Shown piece by piece: positions 54,587-63,671 of a stretch of DNA of 64,000 bases. The translations under genes and the position numbers were made by a program. The DNA is from Pseudomonas sp. MMS21 TM103. Its GTDB lineage: Bacteria > Pseudomonadota > Gammaproteobacteria > Pseudomonadales > Pseudomonadaceae. The stretch covers positions 186,001-250,000 of the forward strand of contig NZ_JAJISP010000004.1 of NCBI RefSeq assembly GCF_022132145.1, in the 5' to 3' direction. The notes under the pieces were generated by a model. The model saw only the letters and a program-made list of their open reading frames with translations. It ran no database searches and was not told the DNA's origin. Each line of letters starts with the position of its first letter. The stretch's first letter is position 1.

Positions 54587-56725
54587 CTAGCCGACCCGTT
54601 CCGGCTGCCAGTCGCTGACGATGATCCCTGCTCGGCCTTGCTGCCTGCCGGCTCTTGCCGCCTGCTTGCGCGCGCTGATGCTGGCCACGCATTGGTCGTC
54701 GTTGTTGAGGATCACGATGCATTCCAGGCACTGGATGCACTCGTCGTAGTCGATGCGGCCATCACGCTCGATGGCGCCGATTTCGCAGTGGTTCTTGCAG
54801 TGCTGGCAGGGCTGGCCACAGGCGTCGATGCGCTTGAGCCAGGCGAACAGGTGGAACTTGCCGAGCAGGGCCAGGCCGGCGCCGAGCGGGCAGACGTAAC
54901 GGCAATAGAACTTGTGCACGAACAGACCCAGGCCGAGCAGGATCACGGCGTAGAGCACGAACGGCCAGCTGCGCACGAAGAACAGGGTGATGGAGGTCTT
55001 GAAGGGTTCCACTTCGGCCAGGCGTTCGGCCAGGCTCAGGGAGTAGAAGGCCGCGAACAGCAGGCCGAGCAAGATCACATATTTGAGCTTTTGCAGGCGC
55101 TGGTGGCGGCGCTCGGATATTTTCCACTGCCTGATGCGCAGGCGCTTGGCCACCCAGCCGAGCATTTCCTGCAGGGCGCCGAAGGGGCAGAGCCAGCCGC
55201 AGAACAGGCCGCGGCCCCAGATGAACAGGCTGACGAAGGTGAAGCTCCAGAGGATGAAGATCAGCGGGTCCATCAGGAACACGCGGATATCGAAGTCGTG
55301 CCCCAGGGTCAGCAGCAGGGTGAAGATGTTCACCACCGACAGCTGGCCCTGGGCGAAGATCCCGATAAACCCCAGGGTGAACAGCAGGAAACCGCCACGG
55401 AACAGGTGAAAGCCGCGGCTGTGTGCGCTGATGCGCTGCTGGAAGATGAACACGCCGCTCAGCAGGATCAGCGAGCCCACCAGCACTGCGATCTGCCACC
55501 CGCGCTGCTGCCACATGCGCAGCCAGATGGGCGTCGGCTCGGCCTGGACGACAGCCTGCTGAATGTCGAACAGGCGCTGGTCGAGCTGGAACGCTCGGCT
55601 GAAGTGGCTGTTGCTCTGCACCAGATGATTGCGCCGCAGGCCGACGTTCAGTTGCAGGGCGGCGGGCTGCGCCGGGTTGAAAGCGGCGTGGGTCTTGATG
55701 CGGAAGATATGCGCGTCGACCTCCTGCAGCGGCGTGGCGAGCGTCGCCAGCACCTCGCCATTGTTGAAGTTCATGTCGTACAACTCGATGGCCTGGCCGT
55801 GTTGCATCAGTACCAGGCGGCCGGTTGCGGTGGCCGGGGTGAAATCGGCCGGGACATGCCGATACAGGCCGCTGGAGATGACCAGCAGCGCCTGTTCGCC
55901 GGGCAGCAATTGCTCGTTGAGCTGCTGCCAGCCGGCCTCGCCGAGCAGGTTGCGGCCAATGCTCGGGGCGTTGAGGTAGGCGAAATGCAGCTCGCTGAAG
56001 GGCGCCCTGTCGTCCTCCTGCTCGAACTCGGAGTAATCGCTCAACGCATGCCCCAGCGCCGCTTCGACCTCCTCGCGGCCCAGCGTCCAGCGCTGCACGT
56101 AGGCGCTGTCCAGCAGACGCTGCCAGTCCATCGGCGCATAGAGATCGCGTTTCGCCGTGGCCAGCGGCCCGCTGGCAAAGCCTTCGAGCAGTTGCCGGGC
56201 AACGCTCATGGCGGCCTGCAGTACGGTTTCATTGAGGATCACCACCGACACCGTGGCCTTGCTGACGCCGTCGAACTGGGTGGTCGACTCGCCGTCCGCG
56301 CTATCCGAGCGGCGTCCGCCGACGATGATCGGCCGGCTGATGGGCTGCTGCCGGTACTGCTCGACGAAGTCCAGCAGCGGCTGCATCCCCAGGCCATAGA
56401 GAAACACCGGCTCGTGGTGTTCGAGCACCCGCACCCCGGCCAGTACGCCCCGCAGATCCATGCCGATGAGCAGGCGGATGGGCTTGCCGGAGAAGCCCTG
56501 GAGGTTCGAGTAGTCGCTGGATTCGAAGGCGTAGCCGAGCAGTTCGTCGAGCTGGTAGACGCTGTAGACCGGCGGGGCCTCCTGCTTGGGCTCGATCCGC
56601 GTGGCCTTCGGGAACAGCTGCTGGATCTCCTCTTGCAGCGCCTCGGCGGCCAGCGGCTGGCTGAACAGCGCGCACACCAGCACCAGCACCCGCAGGCAGG
56701 CAAAGCGGCTGAAGCAGGATGGCAT
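54587..56725 (-). CDS. NosR/NirI-family membrane iron-sulfur flavoprotein
   Basis: The 712-residue protein has a signal segment (residues 1-27), a periplasmic FMN-binding region (about 75-170, with T158 in DGVSKAT as a possible flavin attachment residue), six membrane helices from about 410 to 615 and CxxxCP motifs at C509/C513 and C608/C612. A C-terminal ferredoxin-like segment has C636, C640, C643, C647 and C663, C666, C669. NosR supports nitrous oxide reductase; no nosZ or other nos gene is near. ATG 56725 has GAGG upstream. Confidence 0.86.
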   Translation of the reverse strand: MPSCFSRFACLRVLVLVCALFSQPLAAEALQEEIQQLFPKATRIEPKQEAPPVYSVYQLDELLGYAFESSDYSNLQGFSGKPIRLLIGMDLRGVLAGVRVLEHHEPVFLYGLGMQPLLDFVEQYRQQPISRPIIVGGRRSDSADGESTTQFDGVSKATVSVVILNETVLQAAMSVARQLLEGFASGPLATAKRDLYAPMDWQRLLDSAYVQRWTLGREEVEAALGHALSDYSEFEQEDDRAPFSELHFAYLNAPSIGRNLLGEAGWQQLNEQLLPGEQALLVISSGLYRHVPADFTPATATGRLVLMQHGQAIELYDMNFNNGEVLATLATPLQEVDAHIFRIKTHAAFNPAQPAALQLNVGLRRNHLVQSNSHFSRAFQLDQRLFDIQQAVVQAEPTPIWLRMWQQRGWQIAVLVGSLILLSGVFIFQQRISAHSRGFHLFRGGFLLFTLGFIGIFAQGQLSVVNIFTLLLTLGHDFDIRVFLMDPLIFILWSFTFVSLFIWGRGLFCGWLCPFGALQEMLGWVAKRLRIRQWKISERRHQRLQKLKYVILLGLLFAAFYSLSLAERLAEVEPFKTSITLFFVRSWPFVLYAVILLGLGLFVHKFYCRYVCPLGAGLALLGKFHLFAWLKRIDACGQPCQHCKNHCEIGAIERDGRIDYDECIQCLECIVILNNDDQCVASISARKQAARAGRQQGRAGIIVSDWQPERVG

Positions 56726-56925
56726 GGCGCGCCTCGTCGGTAGTGTCCCTGCAGCCATGCTATCCGGCGTGCAGCCGAGCACCATGCGACTTGCCGGCAG
56801 GTCAGGCGCTACTTCAGTCGTAGAAATGGCCAGGTCGCGACGCTTGGGCTTCTTGCGCCTGATCAAGCGTTTATTGGCCCGAGCGGAGTAGCCTTGGAAC
56901 GACTGCCGCGCTAGACGGAGCAAAC

Positions 56926-57138
56926 ATGGCCAAGAAATTTCCGTTACAGCCCCCCCACCCCGAGCGCATCTGCTGGGGTTGCGACCGCTATTGCCCGGCC
57001 AGCTCGCTGGATTGCGGCAACGGTTCCGAGCGCACCATGCACCCGGCCGAGATGCTCGGCGAGGACTGGTACCTGTTCGGCGACTGGGGCATCGAGCCGC
57101 CAAACGAGGTCAAGCAGCCGAAAGATGAAGCGCTCTGA
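56926..57138 (+). CDS. DUF3079 small protein
   Basis: The 70-residue protein has the DUF3079 signature with PPHPERICWGCDRYCPASS and four conserved cysteines (C16, C19, C23, C30), likely a metal-binding or structural cluster. MHPAEMLGEDW follows. Function is unknown. ATG 56926 has GGAG upstream. Confidence 0.87.
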   Translation: MAKKFPLQPPHPERICWGCDRYCPASSLDCGNGSERTMHPAEMLGEDWYLFGDWGIEPPNEVKQPKDEAL

Positions 57139-57140
57139 GC

Positions 57141-57223
57141 AGTCAGCGCAGCGACAACCCGCCAGCCGTTGTACCGCAGCGGTGAAACCAATGGTGCACT
57201 GCCTGCGGTGAGTGACACCCTAA
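57141..57223 (+). repeat. Copy B of the ~90-bp dispersed intergenic repeat
   Basis: It carries GCGCAGCGACAACCCGCCAG, a variable middle with CCGCAGCGG, and ATGGTGCACTGCCTGCGGTG then AGTGACACCCTAAGG. It follows the DUF3079 stop by 2 bp. Confidence 0.75.
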
Positions 57224-57368
57224 GGAGTGTGGGTTGCTGAAGCGGCCCAATGATTGCCATCGGCAGTGCATCTCGCCGCTCGACGATTTGCGTCGGCCTG
57301 CGGCAAGCCGAAAACGCCGGCCCTCGGGTAGAATGCCCCCTTCCCCGCCACGACCAATGCCCCCGCCC

Positions 57369-58607
57369 ATGACTGATTCGGCCCAGCACCCCGCCTCTAG
57401 CGTCGCCATCATCGGCGGCGGCCCCGCCGGCTTGATGGCCGCCGAAGTGCTGGCGCGGGCCGGGGTCAGGGTCGAGCTGTTCGATGCCATGCCCTCGGTC
57501 GGGCGCAAGTTCCTGCTGGCCGGGGTGGGCGGGATGAATATCACCCACTCCGAAGCCAAGGAGCCATTCCTCTCGCGCTACGCCGAGCGCCGCGCGGACA
57601 TCGCCCGGCTGCTCGCCGAGTTCGATGCCGAGGCCCTGTGCAGCTGGATTCATGGCCTGGGAATCGACACCTTCGTCGGCACGTCCGGGCGGGTGTTTCC
57701 CACCGACATGAAGGCCGCGCCGCTGCTGCGTGCCTGGCTCAAGCGCCTGCGCGAACTGGGGGTGCAGATGCATACCCGCCATCGCTGGCTGGGCTGGCAC
57801 CCTGACGGCGCCCTGCGCATCGCCGCGCCTGCCGGCGAAACCACGGTGCAGGCCGACGCGACCCTGCTGGCCCTCGGTGGCGGCAGCTGGGCGCGACTGG
57901 GTTCCGACGGCGCCTGGGTGCCACTGCTGCAGGCGCGCGGGGTCGAGATCAGGCCGCTGCAGGCGAGCAACTGCGGTTTCGAGGTGGCGGGCTGGAGCCC
58001 GTTGCTGCGCGACAAGTTCGCCGGCGCGCCGCTGAAGAACGTCAGCTTGCGCCTGGACGACGAAACGCCGCGCCCGGGCGAGTTCGTCCTCACCGCAGGC
58101 GGCGTCGAAGGCAGCCTGGTGTATGCCCTGTCGGCACGCATCCGTGAGCGCATCAACAGCCAGGGCACGGCCACGGTCTATCTCGACCTGCTGCCGCAGC
58201 GGCCGCTGGCCACGCTGCAAATGGCATTGGCCAAGCCACGCGGCTCGCACTCGATGGCCAAGCACCTGCACCGCCAGGTCGGCATCGACGGGGTCAAGGC
58301 TGCGCTGTTGCGCGAGCTGGCGCCGACCGACTGCTTCGCCGACCCGGCCCGCTTGGCCGCCGCGCTCAAGGCGCTGCCACTGACCCTGGTCAGGCCACGG
58401 CCACTGGACGAGGCGATCAGCACGGCCGGCGGCGTGGCCTTCGAGGCGCTGGACCCGCGGTTGATGCTCAAGCAACTGCCCGGGGTGTTCTGCGCCGGCG
58501 AGATGCTCGACTGGGAAGCGCCGACCGGCGGCTACCTGCTCACCGCCTGCTTCGCCAGCGGCCGGGCGGCGGGGTTGGGCATGCTGGAGTGGTTACAAAG
58601 CAAATGA
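57369..58607 (+). CDS. HI0933/YhiN-family flavoprotein (TIGR03862 type)
   Basis: The 412-residue FAD protein has an N-terminal dinucleotide fold with IIGGGPAGLMAAEVL near residue 14, GRKFLLAGVGGMNITHSE near 44, VGTSGRVFPTDMKAAPLLRA near 100 and a C-terminal CAGEMLDWEAPTGGYLL. These are diagnostic of the HI0933-type oxidoreductases, whose electron acceptor is unknown. ATG 57369 has no Shine-Dalgarno; the upstream frame is low-complexity proline-rich and unlikely to be coding. Confidence 0.86.
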   Translation: MTDSAQHPASSVAIIGGGPAGLMAAEVLARAGVRVELFDAMPSVGRKFLLAGVGGMNITHSEAKEPFLSRYAERRADIARLLAEFDAEALCSWIHGLGIDTFVGTSGRVFPTDMKAAPLLRAWLKRLRELGVQMHTRHRWLGWHPDGALRIAAPAGETTVQADATLLALGGGSWARLGSDGAWVPLLQARGVEIRPLQASNCGFEVAGWSPLLRDKFAGAPLKNVSLRLDDETPRPGEFVLTAGGVEGSLVYALSARIRERINSQGTATVYLDLLPQRPLATLQMALAKPRGSHSMAKHLHRQVGIDGVKAALLRELAPTDCFADPARLAAALKALPLTLVRPRPLDEAISTAGGVAFEALDPRLMLKQLPGVFCAGEMLDWEAPTGGYLLTACFASGRAAGLGMLEWLQSK

Positions 58608-58609
58608 TA

Positions 58610-58667
58610 GCCGACGGACCGTAGGACGGTCCGGGCCGTAGGGCGGGACGGCGCGTTCCTCGTCGGC
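58610..58667. terminator. Hairpin block between convergent genes
   Basis: GCCGACG (58610) pairs with CGTCGGC (58661), enclosing an inner stem GGACCGT-AGG-ACGGTCC. It lies between the stops of the HI0933-type gene and rhlE and could end both transcripts, though no long T-run is present. Confidence 0.5.
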
Positions 58668-58668
58668 C

Positions 58669-60006
58669 CTAGGCTTTTCTGCCGCCCTTGGCCGGCTTGC
58701 CGCCGAAGCTCGGCACCTTGCGCACGGCCTTGACCGCAGGCGCGGCAGACTCGTCGCTTTCCAGCCAGCGGCCAAGGCTGGCGGATTTGCCGCCGCCGAC
58801 CACTTTGGGTTTTTTCGGCTTCTTGGCTTTCTTCACCACCTGGCCGCCGGGCAGGGTCTGCGGCACGCGGTGGTCGGGAATGAAACCCGGCTCGTCGATG
58901 CGTTGCAGTACCTGCTGGGTCAGGGTCTCGATGGCCGCCAGCAGCTCCACCTCGTCGGCGCAGACCAGCGACACCGCTTGGCCCGTGGCGCCGGCACGAC
59001 CGGTGCGGCCGATGCGGTGCACGTAGTCTTCGGCGACGGTCGGCAGGTCGAAGTTGACCACCAGCGGCATGTCGTCGATATCCAGGCCGCGGGCCGCCAC
59101 GTCGGTGGCCACCAGCACCTTGACCTCGCCATCCTTGAAGCGTTGCAGGGCGCGCTGGCGGGTGGCCTGCGGCTTGTCGCCGTGAATCGCATCGGCGCTG
59201 ATGCCATGGCGCTGCAATTCCCCTTCCAGCTCATCGACGCCCTTGCGGGTCTTGACGAACACCAGCGCCTGACTCCAGCGTTTGCTCTGGTACAGGTGCA
59301 GGAACAGCTCGCTCTTGCGCTTCTTGTCCACCGGCGTCAGCCACTGCTTGACCGACTTGGCCGCAGCGTTGCGCGGGCTGACCGAGATGCTCAGCGGCTC
59401 GTGCAGCATCTCGCTGGCCATGTCACGAATGGCTTCGGAGAAGGTTGCGGAAAACAGCAGGGTCTGGCGTTTTTTCGGCAGCGCGGCGAATACGTCCTGC
59501 AGCTCGCGGGCAAAACCCAGGTCGAGCATGCGGTCGGCTTCATCCAGCACCAGCACCTGCAGCTGGTTGAACTTCACCGCGTTCTGCCGGTAGAGGTCGA
59601 GCAGGCGCCCGGGGGTGGCGACCAGTACGTCGAGCCCCCTGCGCAGCTTCATCATCTGCGGGTTGATGCTGACCCCGCCGTACACCGCGTAGCTACGCAG
59701 CGGCAGGTCCTGGCCGTAGGTCAGAAAGCTCTGCTGCACCTGCTCGGCCAGCTCGCGAGTCGGCACCAGCACCAGGGCGCGCACCGAGTTGCTGGCCACC
59801 TGCGGCCCTTCCATCATCAGGCGCTGCAATAGCGGCAGGGCGAAGCCGGCGGTTTTGCCGGTGCCGGTCTGCGCCGCAGCCATCAGGTCGAGGCCCTTGA
59901 GGATCGGCGGAATGGCCTGGGCCTGCACCGGGGTGGGGGTGGCATAGCCGAGGCCGTCGAGGGTGCGTAGCAGGGGATCGATCAGGCCGAGGGAAGCGAA
60001 GGTCAT
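58669..60006 (-). CDS. rhlE: DEAD-box ATP-dependent RNA helicase RhlE
   Basis: The 445-residue helicase has the Q motif (TPTPVQAQAI), Walker A AQTGTGKT near 45-52, PTRELA, VLDEADRMLD as motif II, FSATF as motif III, and HRIGRTGRAG as motif VI. The C-terminal tail is basic (KKAKKPKKPK). It remodels RNA in ribosome assembly or decay. ATG 60006 (MTFASLGL) matches the usual RhlE start; the frame reaches further to 60030. Confidence 0.92.
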   Translation of the reverse strand: MTFASLGLIDPLLRTLDGLGYATPTPVQAQAIPPILKGLDLMAAAQTGTGKTAGFALPLLQRLMMEGPQVASNSVRALVLVPTRELAEQVQQSFLTYGQDLPLRSYAVYGGVSINPQMMKLRRGLDVLVATPGRLLDLYRQNAVKFNQLQVLVLDEADRMLDLGFARELQDVFAALPKKRQTLLFSATFSEAIRDMASEMLHEPLSISVSPRNAAAKSVKQWLTPVDKKRKSELFLHLYQSKRWSQALVFVKTRKGVDELEGELQRHGISADAIHGDKPQATRQRALQRFKDGEVKVLVATDVAARGLDIDDMPLVVNFDLPTVAEDYVHRIGRTGRAGATGQAVSLVCADEVELLAAIETLTQQVLQRIDEPGFIPDHRVPQTLPGGQVVKKAKKPKKPKVVGGGKSASLGRWLESDESAAPAVKAVRKVPSFGGKPAKGGRKA

Positions 60007-60167
60007 GAGGGCAACCGGAACGTGGGACACGAATGTGCGAATGCGCGCAGTTTACCCTGCCCGGGAGCGGCGATCGCGTTTCTGTTGCACGGGTCGCGAT
60101 TGGCATATGGGCCGGGGGACAGGTAGGGTGAAGCTCTATTTATGACCGAAACGGAAATCAACGGACC

Positions 60168-60776
60168 ATGCAGATGACATCGAGATACGGATTCAGCGGG
60201 CGAGTGGCCGCCTTGTTGGTCATGGCCACGCTGCTCAGCGGCTGCGGCATCAACAACATTCCCACCTACGACGAACAGGTCAAGGCCGCCTGGTCCCAGG
60301 TGGAGAACCAATACCAGCGACGTGCCGACCTGGTCCCCAACCTGGTGGAAACCGTCAAGGGCTTCGCCAAGCAGGAGCAGGACACGCTGGTCGCGGTGAC
60401 CGAGGCGCGCGCCAAGGCCACCTCCATCCAGGTGGATGCCAGCACCCTGGACAACCCGGAAAAAATGCGCCAGTTCCAGCAGGCCCAGGAACAACTGACT
60501 GGCGCCTTGAGCCGGTTGATGGCGGTCTCGGAGCGCTACCCGGACCTGAAGTCCAACCAGAACTTCCTGGCGTTGCAGTCCCAGCTGGAAGGCACGGAAA
60601 ACCGCATCGCGGTGGCCCGGCGCGACTTCATCACCTCGGTCGAGCGCTACAACACCGAGATCCGCACCTTTCCCGGGCGCATCTGGCATAGCCTGATGTA
60701 CAGCGACATGCCGCTGCGCGAGAACTTCGAGGCGACCACACCGGACGCGGAAAAAGCCCCGGAAGTGAAATTCTGA
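60168..60776 (+). CDS. LemA-family lipoprotein
   Basis: The 202-residue protein has a signal peptide with lipobox LLSGC (C26) and a LemA domain: GINNIPTYDEQVKAAWSQVE, RADLVPNLVETVKGFA and the FPGRIW end. It forms the usual coiled helical bundle. LemA proteins are often next to TPM-domain proteins, as here, where the next start overlaps its stop (TGATG). The role is unknown. Confidence 0.9.
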   Translation: MQMTSRYGFSGRVAALLVMATLLSGCGINNIPTYDEQVKAAWSQVENQYQRRADLVPNLVETVKGFAKQEQDTLVAVTEARAKATSIQVDASTLDNPEKMRQFQQAQEQLTGALSRLMAVSERYPDLKSNQNFLALQSQLEGTENRIAVARRDFITSVERYNTEIRTFPGRIWHSLMYSDMPLRENFEATTPDAEKAPEVKF

Positions 60777-61507
60777 TGGCAGTCACGCTACGCCTGCCGC
60801 TGCTCTTGCTGCTGTGCGCCTGTGCCTGGATGGCCCAGGCGCAGGAACCCGAGTTTCCGCCACTCAGCGGACGGGTGGTCGATCAGGCCGAGCTGCTCGA
60901 TGCGCCAACCGAAGCGCGCCTGAGCCAACTGCTGGCGGCGCATGAGAAAGCCAGCGGCGAGCAAGTGGTGGTGGTCACCCTGCCAAACCTGCAAGGCGTT
61001 GCCATCGAGGACTTCGGCTATCAGCTGGGCCGGCACTGGGGCATCGGCCAGAAGGGCGAGGACAACGGCGCATTGCTGCTGGTCGCCCGCGACGAACGCA
61101 AGCTGCGCATCGAGGTCGGTTACGGCCTCGAAGGCCGCCTGACCGATGCGCAATCCTCGGTGATCATCAATCAGATCATCACCCCGGCCTTCAAGGCCGG
61201 TGATTACGCCAAGGGCATCAGCGACGGCGTGGCGGCGATCATCCAGGTGCTCGGCGGCGAGCCACTCGCCGCCAGCCCGCAACAGGAGGATAAAAAGGCC
61301 AAGGCGATCCCCTTCTTCGTCTTGCTGCTGCTCGTCATCGGCATGCTCGGTGGCGGACGCGGTGGCCGGCGTGGCCTGCTGCTCGGCGGGCTGTTGGCCG
61401 CCGGCATGGCCAGTGGCGGTTCGCGCGGCGGTTTCGGTGGCGGCGGTGGCGGATTTGGCGGTGGCGGCGGTGGTTTCGGTGGCGGCGGCGCTTCCGGCGG
61501 CTGGTAA
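60776..61507 (+). CDS. TPM-domain membrane protein with Gly-rich tail (YgcG type)
   Basis: The 243-residue protein has a signal peptide (MAVTLRLPLLLLLCACAWMA), a TPM (DUF477) domain (about 28-150; GRVVDQAELLDAPTEARL, RIEVGYGLEGRLTDAQS), a membrane helix near 180-195 and a C-terminal repeat of Gly/Phe (GGFGGGGGGFGGGG). It is coupled to the LemA gene by an overlapping start. Function is unknown. Confidence 0.9.
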   Translation: MAVTLRLPLLLLLCACAWMAQAQEPEFPPLSGRVVDQAELLDAPTEARLSQLLAAHEKASGEQVVVVTLPNLQGVAIEDFGYQLGRHWGIGQKGEDNGALLLVARDERKLRIEVGYGLEGRLTDAQSSVIINQIITPAFKAGDYAKGISDGVAAIIQVLGGEPLAASPQQEDKKAKAIPFFVLLLLVIGMLGGGRGGRRGLLLGGLLAAGMASGGSRGGFGGGGGGFGGGGGGFGGGGASGGW

Positions 61508-61533
61508 TTCAACTCAACGAGTAGACAGACCCA

Positions 61534-62151
61534 ATGGCTTTACTGAATGAAAGCGAACAGCGCCAGGTCGCCGAGGCGATCAACGCGGTCGAGCGCGAGA
61601 CCGATGCCGAACTGATCACTGTGCTGGCGGCCCAGGCGGACGACTACACCTACATCCCGCTGCTCTGGGCCAGCCTCGTGGCACTGCTGCTGCCCGGCGC
61701 GCTGAATTACTTTTTCGCCTGGCTGAGTGCCCAGGAGCTGCTGCTGGTGCAGTGGCTGACCTTCGCCGGGGTGAGCCTGCTGCTGCGCATCCCCGCGCTG
61801 ACCACCCGCCTGATCCCCCGGGCGGTGCGCCACTGGAGGGCCTCCAACCTGGCGCGCCGGCAGTTTCTCGAGCACAACCTGCACCACACGACCGGGGCGA
61901 CCGGCATGCTGATCTTCGTTTCGGAGGCCGAACACTATGTGGAGATTCTGGTCGACCGCGGCATTTCCAGCCGGCTGCCCGACGCCACCTGGCAGGCCAT
62001 AGTCGCGGACTTCACCCAGCGGGTGAAACAGGGCCAGACCCTGGAAGGTTTTCTCGGCTGCATCCAGGCCTGCGGCGAGCAGCTCAAGCAGCACGTGCCG
62101 GCCACCCACGAACGCAACGAACTGCCCAACCACCTGGTGATCCTACCCTGA
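61534..62151 (+). CDS. Second TPM-domain membrane protein
   Basis: The 205-residue protein has a short cytoplasmic TPM-like N-terminus (LNESEQRQVAEAINAVERET), two membrane helices (about 43-60 and 70-87) inserted in the domain, and a TPM C-terminal half with RRQFLEHNLHHTTGATGMLI and EILVDRGISSRLPDATW. It is third in the LemA-TPM-TPM operon, 26 bp from the previous gene. Function is unknown. Confidence 0.87.
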   Translation: MALLNESEQRQVAEAINAVERETDAELITVLAAQADDYTYIPLLWASLVALLLPGALNYFFAWLSAQELLLVQWLTFAGVSLLLRIPALTTRLIPRAVRHWRASNLARRQFLEHNLHHTTGATGMLIFVSEAEHYVEILVDRGISSRLPDATWQAIVADFTQRVKQGQTLEGFLGCIQACGEQLKQHVPATHERNELPNHLVILP

Positions 62152-62243
62152 CAATTTCAGGCAATCGAAGCGCTGCTGCCGGATCGAAGGCTAAAAGGGC
62201 CAGCAGCGTTATCTACACCACTCCCCTTGTTAACAGCGGCTGT

Positions 62244-63572
62244 TCAATCGCCCTGCTTACGGTTGATTGAAAAGTCTTTGTTCACCACCCGGATTTCTCG
62301 CTGCGGGAAGGGTATTTCATAACCATGTTCTTGTAGCGCTTCCAGAATCATCAACAGCAGGTCACCGCCCACACGGTTCTTACCGTCGTCGATGCCTTCC
62401 ATCCAGAACTCGACGAACATGTTGATGCCGGAATCGCCAAAGCTGTCTATTTCACAATCGGGACGTTCCTCGAACGGCACGGCGTCGCCGCTGAACACCT
62501 GCGGATGGCTGGCAACTACCGCCTTGATAATCTCGACCAGCTTCCTGATGTCGGAATGATAGGCGACCGAGAAATCAACCCGATAACGTTGACTCTTGTC
62601 CTTGTGCGTCCAGTTGGTAAATATTTCGGCGATGAACTTTTCGTTCGGCACCACAATGTCTTTGCCATCGAATGTTTCCAGCGTGGTAGAGCGCATATTC
62701 AACTCGCGCACAATACCGGTGCGCCCGTCATCGAGCTCGACATAGTCGCCAATCGACACGGAGCGGTCCAACAGGATGATAATCCCGGATATGAAGTTGG
62801 ACGCAATTGCCTGCAGCCCCAAGCCAATACCGACACCAATCGCCCCGCCAAACACCGCGAGCGTGGTCAGGTTGATGCCCATGACCTGCAAGATCAACAG
62901 GGAGATCAGGAAGAATATCGCCACCTCGAAAAGTTTCGCGGCCACTTCACGGGTGCGTATATCGAGGCTTTCCTGATGGGCGATGAATGTTCGCCCGGTT
63001 TTGCTGCTGATGCGCCCGAGCCAGAACAGCAGCGAACCGAAAATGGCCACGCGGGCGATACCGTAGACTGAAATCTCAATATTGCCGATGTTGACCGATA
63101 TGGACTCGAGTATTGCGACCAAGTCACTGAGGATACCGAGCAGGTGCAGAAACAACAGCGGCATGCCCAGCCATTTGAATACCTCGGCCGCCAGCCGGTT
63201 CTGCACAAAGTTACGGATGACCGAATAAAACAGCAGCAATATGGCAACGGTCAGCGCTGACTGCACCAGCCAGCCCTGATGCAACACACTCTCACTCACT
63301 TCAACGGATATTCGCAACATCAAGATCGCGAGTACCGGAAAAATCAAACTGCCTACCTTGCCAATGAATTTACGCACGGGATGGGCCGCCGCCTCTTCCC
63401 GACTTACATCGAGGAAGGGGGCATATTTCCTGATGCGATTAGCCAGGCCCCAGGCCACCAGGTAGATCGCGAGAATAATGCCAACTTGCGTATAGATTTC
63501 CGGCTGGGAAAATGCCGCGCGGGCTGTATCAACAATGCTGTTAACCAGTTGAATGAGCTCGTCTATTATCAT
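62244..63572 (-). CDS. Mechanosensitive ion channel, MscS family
   Basis: The 442-residue protein has about five N-terminal membrane helices, the pore-lining helix GGAIGVGIGLGLQAIASNFI near residue 250, then the MscS beta domain (DRSVSIGDYVELDDGRTGIV) and the C-terminal alpha/beta domain. It should open under membrane tension to release solutes. Longer than MscS itself because of the extra N-terminal helices. ATG 63572 has AGGG upstream. Confidence 0.9.
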   Translation of the reverse strand: MIIDELIQLVNSIVDTARAAFSQPEIYTQVGIILAIYLVAWGLANRIRKYAPFLDVSREEAAAHPVRKFIGKVGSLIFPVLAILMLRISVEVSESVLHQGWLVQSALTVAILLLFYSVIRNFVQNRLAAEVFKWLGMPLLFLHLLGILSDLVAILESISVNIGNIEISVYGIARVAIFGSLLFWLGRISSKTGRTFIAHQESLDIRTREVAAKLFEVAIFFLISLLILQVMGINLTTLAVFGGAIGVGIGLGLQAIASNFISGIIILLDRSVSIGDYVELDDGRTGIVRELNMRSTTLETFDGKDIVVPNEKFIAEIFTNWTHKDKSQRYRVDFSVAYHSDIRKLVEIIKAVVASHPQVFSGDAVPFEERPDCEIDSFGDSGINMFVEFWMEGIDDGKNRVGGDLLLMILEALQEHGYEIPFPQREIRVVNKDFSINRKQGD

Positions 63573-63671
63573 GTTGGCAACCCTGTATTCGACCTAATAG
63601 ACGAGCCAGTCCCTCGACGTGTTGCTGTCGGGTTCCGGCTCAAGCGACCAGCGAACTACCAAACAGCCTAG

